A DNA stretch of 6,267 bases from Pseudomonadota bacterium (lineage in GTDB: Bacteria; Pseudomonadota; Alphaproteobacteria; Rhizobiales; Rhizobiaceae). The translations under genes and the position numbers were made by a program. Under the pieces are notes generated by a model that ran no database searches, had not been told where the DNA came from, and saw only the letters and a list, made by a program, of their open reading frames with translations. Location: assembly GCA_023419995.1 (NCBI GenBank), contig JAEZXF010000247.1, positions 1 to 6,267 on the forward strand, given 5' to 3'. Below, in pieces: positions 1 to 4,863 of the stretch (the stretch's first letter is position 1; every line of letters begins with the position of its first letter).

Positions 1-357
1 CTGGCCCAGATCGAGCGGCTGCGGGCGCACAGCGCGCCGTTCTCCGTCGACCGCGCGATGCGGGAATACCGCGACAACGCCACCCCTTCCGCGGGCGGGG
101 AGAAGCCGTCCGTCAAGGCCACGGCGCCCGACCTCCAGCCGGCGCTGGAGGACCTGTTCTTCCTCGACCCGCAGTCGATCTCGCGCGAGCTCGGTCTCGA
201 CGGCAAGAACGATCCCGCGGAGCTCGACCGCGCGCGGCGCGCCTTCGCCATGCGCTACCACCCCGATCGCGTGCCCGAGGAGATGCGCGAGCGCGCGGTG
301 CTGCGCATGCAGATCGCCAACATGCTGATCGACGAGGCCAAGCGCCGCAAGCGCTGA
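1..357 (+). CDS. J-domain (DnaJ-like) protein, C-terminal part
   Basis: The reading frame is open from base 1 and ends at TGA 355-357, so the start lies outside the window; 118 residues are visible. The last ~65 residues look like a J domain: a short helix around ISRELGL, a basic helix (DRARRAFAMRY), the invariant HPD tripeptide at visible residues 87-89 (bases 259-267), then a final helix ending in a basic KRRKR tail. In known J proteins HPD stimulates the ATPase of DnaK/Hsp70, so this is probably an Hsp70 co-chaperone or a protein using the fold. The preceding ~50 residues are low in order (Pro, Ala, Gly and charged). The J domain is C-terminal, as in DjlA-like proteins rather than canonical DnaJ; no Gly/Phe region or zinc-finger cysteines are visible. 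An ATG at 58 is an internal Met, because the frame continues upstream without a stop. The client or partner cannot be told. It converges on gloA with an 18-nt gap. Confidence 0.75.
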   Translation: MAQIERLRAHSAPFSVDRAMREYRDNATPSAGGEKPSVKATAPDLQPALEDLFFLDPQSISRELGLDGKNDPAELDRARRAFAMRYHPDRVPEEMRERAVLRMQIANMLIDEAKRRKR

Positions 358-375
358 CGGCCTCGCCGCCTTCTC

Positions 376-816
376 CTACCAGCTTCCCGTATTGCCCATC
401 GAGGCCCACGGCTCGGCCTTGGCCCTGGCGTCGCCTTTCTGCAGCAATTCGATGGAGATGCCGTCCGGCGACTTGACGAACGCCATGCGCCCGTCGCGGG
501 GCGGGCGGTTGATGGTGATGCCGCAGTCCATCAGCCCCTGGCAGGTGGCGTAGATGTCGTCGACCTCGAAGGCGAGGTGGCCGAAATTGCGCCCCCCGGC
601 ATAGTCCTCGGCATCCCAGTTGTAGGTGAGCTCCAGCAGCGGCGCCTGCCGCGCCACGCCGGCCTCCTCGTCGCGCGGGGCCGCGAGGAAGACGAGCGTG
701 AACCGCCCGTCCTTGTTCTCGATCCGCCGCACTTCCTTCAGGCCGAGCTGGTTGCAGTAGAAGTCGAGCGACTGGTCGAGATCTTTGATGCGGACCATGG
801 TGTGCAGATAGCGCAT
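376..816 (-). CDS. gloA: Glyoxalase I (lactoylglutathione lyase), VOC family
   Basis: A 146-residue protein beginning [17 protein letters not shown], the usual length of short bacterial glyoxalase I. This enzyme isomerises the hemithioacetal of methylglyoxal and glutathione to S-lactoylglutathione in the cytosol. All four metal ligands of the E. coli enzyme (H5, E56, H74, E122) have counterparts here: H5, E62, H80 and E123. The two beta-alpha-beta-beta-beta halves are visible, the second starting near [12 protein letters not shown] and ending [11 protein letters not shown]. The start at 816 is preferred because a GAGGAA Shine-Dalgarno (826-831, minus strand) lies 9 nt upstream and the fold begins at once. 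The frame is open back to 987, but that extension is not part of the family. The C-terminal ~20 residues after the last strand are a short polar tail. Family assignment is firm; activity is inferred from the intact ligand set. It is transcribed away from the cold-shock gene. Confidence 0.92.
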   Translation of the reverse strand: MRYLHTMVRIKDLDQSLDFYCNQLGLKEVRRIENKDGRFTLVFLAAPRDEEAGVARQAPLLELTYNWDAEDYAGGRNFGHLAFEVDDIYATCQGLMDCGITINRPPRDGRMAFVKSPDGISIELLQKGDARAKAEPWASMGNTGSW

Positions 817-892
817 CGGATCGGGTTCCTCTGTTCTGGATCGACCCTGAAATGGCGCGCGGAATCGGCTGCGGCAACCTGGCAAAACCCTG

Positions 893-914
893 CCGCGGGG
901 GCATTCCCCTGCGG
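893..914. other. GC-rich hairpin in the gloA/csp divergent region
   Basis: Bases 893-901 pair with 906-914 as a 9-bp stem (one G-T wobble at 897/910) closed by a CATT tetraloop. It lies about 80 nt upstream of the gloA start on the minus strand, and upstream of the probable csp promoter on the plus strand. A second perfect 6-bp inverted repeat (871-876 with 891-896) shares bases 893-896, so the two stems cannot form together. If gloA is transcribed from the AT-rich block to the right, both lie in its 5' leader. No long T-run follows either stem, so neither is a convincing terminator. Confidence 0.35.
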
Positions 915-941
915 GAAGTGTTGAAAATTGGGGCATGGTAC

Positions 942-970
942 TTGCTAAGATACAAATACGAAGTGTTATC
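942..970 (+). promoter_or_regulatory. Candidate sigma-70-type promoter of the cold-shock cluster
   Basis: Within an AT-rich block (921-990) that stands out from the GC-rich surroundings, TTGCTA (942-947) is followed after 17 nt by GTTATC (965-970), or after 16 nt by TGTTAT. This would start transcription near 976 and leave a leader of about 40 nt before the cold-shock gene. TTGAAA (921-926) with TAAGAT (946-951) is an alternative but needs a 19-nt spacer. A GAATC, matching the CcrM methylation site GANTC, lies just downstream at 981-985. The AT-rich block makes a promoter here likely; the exact boxes are a guess. Confidence 0.35.
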
Positions 971-1016
971 CTGCACATAAGAATCAATCGGGTGGTTGCA
1001 GGGAAGGTGCGTCGGG

Positions 1017-1610
1017 ATGGGGGACAAGGCCTCCTCGCAAGGGCGATATGCGGCCAATGACGAAGCCTTGAATCCGGATGACGGGAACGAGGCGGCGCTG
1101 ACCGAGATTTCGGGCGCCATCAAGTGGTTCGACGTCGCCAAGGGATACGGCTTCATCATGCCCGACCAGCAGGGCGTGGGCGACGTGCTGCTTCATGTCA
1201 CCTGCCTGCGCAAGGACGGCTTCCAGACGGCGCTCGAGGGCGCCCGCGTCGTCTGCCTCGTGCGCCGCGGCGAGCGCGGCCTGCAGGCGTTCAAGGTCGT
1301 CTCGATGGACAATTCCGGCGCGGTCCATCCGGCCGAGCAGCCGCTGCAGCGCACGCACGTGCAGGTCACAGCCGAAAGCGGCCTCGAGCGCGCGCTGGTC
1401 AAGTGGTTCAACCGCACCAAGGGATTCGGTTTCCTGACCCGCGGCGAGGGCACCGAGGACGTGTTCGTCCACATGGAGACGCTGCGCCGCTACGGCATCG
1501 CCGAGCTGCGGCCCGGCCAGGTGGTGCTGGTGCGTTTCGGCCGGGGTGACAAGGGCCTTATGGCCGCCGAAATTCACCCCGACATTGGCACTCTGCCGGC
1601 TTCCCACTGA
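1017..1610 (+). CDS. Two-domain cold-shock protein (CSD-CSD)
   Basis: A 197-residue protein with two cold-shock domains, both OB folds that bind single-stranded RNA or DNA. A polar N-terminal extension (residues 1-31) precedes CSD1 (about 32-98), which has RNP1-type KGYGFI at 42-47 and RNP2-type VLLHV at 57-61. A linker (99-124) leads to CSD2 (about 125-188), with KGFGFL at 135-140 and VFVHM at 149-153. Classical CspA proteins have one domain of about 70 residues; a double-domain form of about 190-200 residues is common in Rhizobiales and relatives. It probably acts in the cytoplasm as an RNA chaperone or antiterminator. CSD1 has lost the aromatic residue of RNP2 (Leu for Phe), so CSD2 looks closer to the canonical nucleic-acid surface. 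The start at ATG 1017 has GGGAAGG (1001-1007) 9 nt upstream. An in-frame TTG at 996 is less likely. It heads a likely operon, with DUF192 35 nt downstream. Confidence 0.92.
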   Translation: MGDKASSQGRYAANDEALNPDDGNEAALTEISGAIKWFDVAKGYGFIMPDQQGVGDVLLHVTCLRKDGFQTALEGARVVCLVRRGERGLQAFKVVSMDNSGAVHPAEQPLQRTHVQVTAESGLERALVKWFNRTKGFGFLTRGEGTEDVFVHMETLRRYGIAELRPGQVVLVRFGRGDKGLMAAEIHPDIGTLPASH

Positions 1611-1645
1611 TCTTCGCCATCCAACCCCGGCAGACAGGGTGAATC

Positions 1646-2158
1646 ATGGTGCGTTCCTTCGGGCTCGCCGCGCTTGCGCTGGTCTTTGCCGCGGTCCTGT
1701 CCGCCTTCACGCCGCCTGCGGCGGGCCATGCCTCGGCGCAGGAAGGCCAGCCGATGATCCTGCCGGTCGATCCGGCGCCGCTCACGGTCGAGACGGCCGG
1801 CGGGGCGCGCCCGTTCACGGTCGAGGTGGCCGACGACGACCGCGAGCGGTCGGCCGGCCTGATGTTCCGCACGGAGATGGACGACGACCACGGCATGCTG
1901 TTCGTCTTCGAGCAGACGCGCCGGCTGGCCTTCTGGATGAAGAACACGCCGATGCCGCTCGATCTCGTCTTCATCGGCGCCGACGGCCGGGTGGTGGCGG
2001 TGCTCGCGGGCGAGCCGTTCTCGGTCGCCCCGATCGCACCGGAGGCGCCGGCGCGTTTCGTGCTTGAACTCAAGGCCGGAACGGCCGAAAAGACGGGCAT
2101 TGCCGGCGGCGACCGCGTGCGCCATCCCCGCATCGACAGGATCGCGGGCGCCGGCTGA
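1646..2158 (+). CDS. DUF192 family protein with signal peptide
   Basis: A 170-residue protein. Residues 1-31 form a Sec signal peptide: short basic start (MVRS), hydrophobic core, and a probable signal peptidase I site after A-S-A at 31, so the mature protein should be periplasmic. There is no lipobox cysteine. The remainder is a DUF192 (PF02643) domain with the family's conserved blocks: RERSAGLMFR (66-75), GMLFVF (83-88), FWMKNT (96-101) and LDLVFI (105-110). The family is widespread in bacteria and archaea, has known structures, and to my knowledge has no established biochemical function. Length is normal for the secreted proteobacterial form. An AGGGTG (1636-1641) close to the ATG may serve as ribosome binding site, with a rather short 4-nt spacing. 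It sits 35 nt after the cold-shock gene and 30 nt before a hydrolase, consistent with one transcript. Confidence 0.9.
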   Translation: MVRSFGLAALALVFAAVLSAFTPPAAGHASAQEGQPMILPVDPAPLTVETAGGARPFTVEVADDDRERSAGLMFRTEMDDDHGMLFVFEQTRRLAFWMKNTPMPLDLVFIGADGRVVAVLAGEPFSVAPIAPEAPARFVLELKAGTAEKTGIAGGDRVRHPRIDRIAGAG

Positions 2159-2188
2159 ACAGTCGAGGGAAGGCGCGGCCGGGGGTTC

Positions 2189-2959
2189 ATGCACAGTTTT
2201 CATCACGGCAGCTTCGAGATCGCCTATGTCGATCGCGCGGCGGAAGGGGGCGGCGGCGAGCCGGTCCTGCTCATCCACGGCTTCGCCTCGTCCCACCACG
2301 TCAACTGGGTGGCGCCGGGCTGGATCAAGACGCTGAGCGAGGCCGGCTACCGCGCCATCGCGCCCGACAATCGCGGCCATGGCCGCTCGACCAAGAGCTA
2401 CGATCCCGACGACTACACACCGTCGCTGATGGCGGGGGACGCGGTCGCGCTGCTCGACCATCTCGGCATCGGGCGCGCGCACGTCTTTGGCTATTCGATG
2501 GGCGCGCGGATCTCCGCCTTCATGGCGCTGGCGCACCCCGACCGGGTGGCGACGCTCATCCTCGGCGGCCTGGGCTACGGCATGATCGACGGGGTGGGCG
2601 ACTGGGACCCGATCGCCGACGCGCTGCTCGCGCCCGACCCGGCGGCGATAGACCATCCGCGCGGCAGGATGTTCCGCAGCTTCGCCGACCAGACCAAAAG
2701 CGACCGGGAGGCGCTCGCAGCCTGCATCGCCACCTCGCGCGAGCTGATCGGCGAGGCCGACATCGCCCGCATCGCCTGCCCGACGCTCGTCGGCGTCGGC
2801 ACAAGGGACGACATCGCCGGCTCCCCCCACCGCCTCGCTGCGCTCATTCCCGGCGGCGAGGCCTTCGACATCGAGGGCCGCGACCACATGCTGGCGGTCG
2901 GCGACCGGACCTGGAAGGCCCGCGTGCTGGAATTTCTCGAGGATCATCCGATTTCATGA
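2189..2959 (+). CDS. Alpha/beta-fold hydrolase (hydrolase 1)
   Basis: A 256-residue single-domain alpha/beta hydrolase without signal peptide, hence cytosolic. Visible landmarks are the oxyanion-hole strand and HG (LLIHGF, 26-32), the DNRGHGRST loop (60-68), the nucleophile elbow G-Y-S-M-G with Ser103, the acid after strand 7 at Asp207 or Asp208 (GTRDD), and the catalytic His233 (GRDHMLAVGD). The triad is therefore complete and an esterase-like or related hydrolytic activity is expected; the substrate cannot be read from sequence. The lid (about 128-175) is short. Close relatives are common in Rhizobiales as uncharacterised hydrolases. Start choice: the ATG at 2189 is the only plausible start, since the frame upstream holds no ATG, GTG or TTG back to the DUF192 stop. 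GGGGG (2181-2185) is very near the start and GAGGGAAGG (2165-2173) rather far, so initiation may be weak or coupled. Its TGA overlaps the next gene's ATG. Confidence 0.92.
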   Translation: MHSFHHGSFEIAYVDRAAEGGGGEPVLLIHGFASSHHVNWVAPGWIKTLSEAGYRAIAPDNRGHGRSTKSYDPDDYTPSLMAGDAVALLDHLGIGRAHVFGYSMGARISAFMALAHPDRVATLILGGLGYGMIDGVGDWDPIADALLAPDPAAIDHPRGRMFRSFADQTKSDREALAACIATSRELIGEADIARIACPTLVGVGTRDDIAGSPHRLAALIPGGEAFDIEGRDHMLAVGDRTWKARVLEFLEDHPIS

Positions 2960-3822
2960 CACCGACACCGATCGAATTCACCGGCGCCGAGGGCAACCGC
3001 ATCGTCGGCGACCTCTGGGACGGCCGCGGCCATCCGGTCCTCTTCCTGCACGGCGGCGGCCAGACCCGCCGCGCCTGGGACCTGACGGCCAGGCGCGTGG
3101 CGGATGCCGGCATGCGCGCCATCACCGTCGACCTGCGCGGCCATGGCGAAAGCGAATGGGCCGCGAGCGGCAACTACACCTTCGCCGACTACGGCGCCGA
3201 CGCTGCCGCGATCATCCGCCAGACTGCCGAGCGTTTTCACGCCGCGCCGTCCGCGGTCGGCGCCTCGCTCGGCGGGCTGTCGTCGCTGATCGCCCAGACC
3301 ACCTACGGGCCGCTGCTCGATTCGCTCGTGCTCGTCGACATCACGCCGCGCATGGACGTCGGCGGCGTCGCCAAGATTCAGAGCTTCATGGGCTCGCGGA
3401 TGGAGGAGGGGTTCGGCTCGCTGGAGGAGGCGGCCGACGCCATCGCCGTCTACATGCCCCACCGCAAGCGCCCGCGCTCGCTCGACGGCCTGCGCAAGAA
3501 CCTGCGCCTCGACGCCGACGGCCGCTATCGCTGGCACTGGGACCCGGCCTTCATGAAGAGTGAGCGCAACGTCAACTTCCGGGCGCGAGAGACCATGGAA
3601 TATCTCCTCGCCAACCTTCCCCGGCTGCACCTGCCGGTGCTTCTGGTGCGCGGCATGCAGTCCGAGCTGGTCCACGAGGACTACGTGAAGGAGTTCGTCG
3701 ATCTCGCCCCGTCGGCGAGCTATGTCGACGTCGGCGGCGCGGGCCACATGGTCGCCGGCGACCGCAACGACGTGTTCTGCAGCGCGATCCTCGAGTTCCT
3801 GACCGACAGGGAAGCCGCCTGA
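2956..3822 (+). CDS. Alpha/beta-fold hydrolase (hydrolase 2)
   Basis: A 288-residue alpha/beta hydrolase whose ATG overlaps the previous stop as ATGA (2956-2959), a layout that usually means translational coupling. Landmarks are LFLHGGGQTRRAW (29-41, oxyanion hole), DLRGHGES (59-66), the nucleophile elbow G-A-S-L-G with Ser104, and catalytic His264 (GGAGHMVAGD). The lid, about residues 135-215, is larger than in hydrolase 1 and rich in Arg, Trp and His. After strand 7 the sequence is RGMQSELV, with Ser236 where many relatives have the catalytic Asp. Either Glu237 or Asp128 after strand 6 (LVLVDITPR) may be the acid; some haloalkane dehalogenases such as LinB do use an acid after strand 6. There is no signal peptide. 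It shares only fold-level resemblance with hydrolase 1, so the pair is not a recent duplication. Substrate unknown; 'peroxidase' or 'esterase' labels on relatives should not be trusted. Confidence 0.92.
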   Translation: MTPTPIEFTGAEGNRIVGDLWDGRGHPVLFLHGGGQTRRAWDLTARRVADAGMRAITVDLRGHGESEWAASGNYTFADYGADAAAIIRQTAERFHAAPSAVGASLGGLSSLIAQTTYGPLLDSLVLVDITPRMDVGGVAKIQSFMGSRMEEGFGSLEEAADAIAVYMPHRKRPRSLDGLRKNLRLDADGRYRWHWDPAFMKSERNVNFRARETMEYLLANLPRLHLPVLLVRGMQSELVHEDYVKEFVDLAPSASYVDVGGAGHMVAGDRNDVFCSAILEFLTDREAA

Positions 3823-3868
3823 GGCGGGCATCGGCGCGGCGTGCGGGGAGGGGCGTTCCGCCGCGTCC

Positions 3869-3885
3869 GGCCGTGCGAGACGGCC
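3869..3885. other. Small inverted repeat between convergent genes
   Basis: GGCCGT (3869-3874) and ACGGCC (3880-3885) form a perfect 6-bp stem with a GCGAG loop. It sits in the 62-nt gap between the ends of hydrolase 2 (+) and the PAS gene (-), and its last base is the final base of the PAS stop codon. A bidirectional transcription end here would fit the convergent layout, but there is no T-run on either strand, so intrinsic termination is not supported. Confidence 0.25.
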
Positions 3886-4517
3886 TATCGCGCCTTGCCG
3901 CCCTCGAACACCACCAGATGCCGGATGCGGCGTCCGCCGTCCGTGTCGCCGTCGAGCATGGCGGCCGAATGCGGCGCGAGCGGCGGCGTGCCGATGAGCG
4001 AGCGGTTCGGCAGGAAGCGCGCCTCCTGCTCGGGATCGACGATGCGCAGCGAATCGATCGTGTTCTCGACCACCGGGTCGGCGCCCAGCCAGTAGGGGCG
4101 CTCGATCGCCGAGATCGAGCCGAGCAGCCGCGGGCTGGCGTGGCCGCCCTCGAGCGGCAGCAGCACCATCTCGAACGGGTTGCTCTTGCCGTTGCGGCTG
4201 ATGCCGTCGAAGGTCACCACGACGACGGCGTTGTGATGGAACGACGAGTAGGCATGTCTCGAAATGATACGCTGGTCGCGCTGGGACCACAGCAGGGGGA
4301 ACGAATAGCCCTTGAGCTCCCGGCCGTAGGTCGCGCACAGGCGCGTGCCGGCCAGCCGGAAGGTAGCCTCGCCGCGCCCGTCGCTCTCGAGGATGAAGGT
4401 GTCCGCCAGAAGCGACTTGATGTCGACGGGCTCGATCTCGCTGCGCTGCGGTGCGGGCCGCTGGCCGCGCAACCTGTTCCAGTACTGGAACAGCGCGATC
4501 GTTCCTTGCTGTTTCAT
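3885..4517 (-). CDS. PAS_5 (DUF1457) single-domain PAS protein
   Basis: A 210-residue soluble protein of the PAS_5 family (PF07310, formerly DUF1457), found mainly in Alphaproteobacteria. Recognisable family blocks are ALFQYWNRLRG (8-18), RPAPQRSEIEP (20-30), DIKSLLADTFILE (32-44), FRLAGTRLCATYGRELKG (53-70) and the FEMVLLPL core strand (115-122). The PAS fold occupies roughly residues 25-160; the last 50 residues are Pro/Gly/Arg-rich. No kinase, GGDEF/EAL or DNA-binding domain follows, so it is a stand-alone sensor or adaptor that probably acts through a partner. As far as I recall, the Caulobacter cell-cycle and motility regulator MopJ is also a single-domain PAS protein, but equivalence cannot be claimed. 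An AGGAGG (4529-4534, minus strand) lies 11 nt before the start. About 140 nt upstream is a CtrA-like site in an AT-rich block, which may regulate this gene. It is transcribed divergently from the rhomboid gene. Confidence 0.9.
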   Translation of the reverse strand: MKQQGTIALFQYWNRLRGQRPAPQRSEIEPVDIKSLLADTFILESDGRGEATFRLAGTRLCATYGRELKGYSFPLLWSQRDQRIISRHAYSSFHHNAVVVVTFDGISRNGKSNPFEMVLLPLEGGHASPRLLGSISAIERPYWLGADPVVENTIDSLRIVDPEQEARFLPNRSLIGTPPLAPHSAAMLDGDTDGGRRIRHLVVFEGGKAR

Positions 4518-4619
4518 GTCTCCACCGCCCTCCTGTTCATCGCGGGTGTGTCATCGGCGAACAGAAGCGTCGTCCTTTGACCTCTACATGCCGCACGATG
4601 CAGAAGGCGTGCCACCCCC

Positions 4620-4670
4620 GTTAACGTTTATTCACGGCTTTCCGGTTTATTAAGGTTAATGAATGGTTTA
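4620..4670. promoter_or_regulatory. AT-rich block with CtrA-like site and phased GGTTWA repeats
   Basis: This block contrasts sharply with the GC-rich surroundings. Three direct repeats, GGTTTA (4644-4649), GGTTAA (4654-4659) and GGTTTA (4665-4670), start 10 and 11 nt apart, about one helical turn, so they present the same face. Bases 4655-4670 read GTTAA, 7 nt, TTTA; this matches the inverted CtrA consensus (GTTAA-N7-TTAA) at 8 of 9 positions. A further GTTAA at 4620-4624 has only half of a second site. On the plus strand, TTCACG (4631-4636) and GTTAAT (4655-4660) with an 18-nt spacer could be -35 and -10 boxes pointing to the structured region to the right. The block could serve the PAS gene (-), the candidate RNA or rhomboid gene (+), or both. 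That it is regulatory is likely; the identity of the regulator is inferred. Confidence 0.5.
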
Positions 4671-4826
4671 CGTTGCCGGGCTACGAAGCCTGTGGCACGT
4701 TCCGTCCCAGCAAGAGGGACGCGTGCCGCCACCGCCGGCCGTGATACATCTCGGGAGATGAGCAGGGGGCTCGACCGGACGCCGCCCGGGACCGGCCGCA
4801 AGCGGACAGGCCCGGGCGGCTTTTCG
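4670..4826 (+). ncRNA. Candidate structured small RNA or leader RNA
   Basis: This stretch has no credible protein but is dense in secondary structure. Hairpin 1: GTGGCACG (4692-4699), bulge TTC, CGTCCC (4703-4708), loop AGCAAGA, GGGACG (4716-4721), CGTGCCGC (4722-4729), giving 14 pairs with one G-U and a single 3-nt bulge. Hairpin 2: CATCT (4747-4751), loop CGGG, AGATG (4756-4760). A small GAGC/GCTC hairpin (4760-4763 with 4769-4772) shares G4760 with it. The region ends in a 10-bp intrinsic terminator (4781-4824). Transcription from the AT-rich block at 4620-4670 would give a transcript of about 150-160 nt. I do not recognise it as 6S, SRP, tmRNA or a known riboswitch. It could instead be the 5' leader of the rhomboid gene. 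Exact ends are not determined by the sequence. Confidence 0.4.
4781..4824 (+). terminator. Intrinsic (Rho-independent) terminator
   Basis: GCCGCCCGGG (4781-4790) and CCCGGGCGGC (4811-4820) are perfect 10-base complements. They enclose 20 nt that hold a small internal CCGC/GCGG stem (4796-4799 with 4802-4805). TTTTCGTTTA follows directly (4821-4830), giving a four-U run and further Us. The geometry is that of a plus-strand terminator; there is no comparable A-run on the left that would make it work for the minus strand. No plus-strand gene lies between 3822 and 4781, so it must end a short RNA, read-through from the hydrolase operon, or a rhomboid leader. Confidence 0.7.
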
Positions 4827-4853
4827 TTTACTCCGGCCGCGTCCTCTGCTAGC
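4827..4853 (+). promoter_or_regulatory. Possible leaderless promoter of the rhomboid gene
   Basis: Only 39 nt separate the terminator's four-T run from the rhomboid ATG. Within them GCTAG (4848-4852) could act as part of a -10 element about 11 nt before the ATG, with T-rich sequence (TTTACT, 4827-4832, or the terminator's own T-run) as a poor -35. Such a promoter would start at or within a few bases of the ATG and give a leaderless mRNA, which would explain the absence of a Shine-Dalgarno. The boxes match consensus weakly. Confidence 0.25.
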
Positions 4854-4863
4854 CCCTCGATCC

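Noticed and set aside
817..987. N-terminal extension of gloA to an upstream start at 987
   Set aside because: The extension would add 57 residues not found in glyoxalase I, whereas the start at 816 has a well-placed GAGGAA and puts the metal-binding His at position 5 as in E. coli.
996..1016. Upstream TTG start for the cold-shock protein
   Set aside because: ATG 1017 has GGGAAGG at 9 nt; the TTG has no comparable site and would put that Shine-Dalgarno inside the gene.
1574..2947. Long open frame on the minus strand (457 codons)
   Set aside because: It is antisense to DUF192 and hydrolase 1, compositionally a shadow, and without recognisable motifs.
2944..4338. Long open frame on the minus strand (464 codons)
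   Set aside because: It runs antisense to hydrolase 2 and out of frame with the PAS gene, both of which have clear family motifs. Its product is Arg/Ala/Asp-His-rich shadow sequence typical of high-GC DNA.
4692..4729. Hairpin 1 as part of an SRP (4.5S) RNA gene
   Set aside because: The conserved SRP apical elements (GGAA-type loop and the GCAG/AGCAG internal loop motif in proper order) are not present; the loop AGCAAGA sits on a simple stem.
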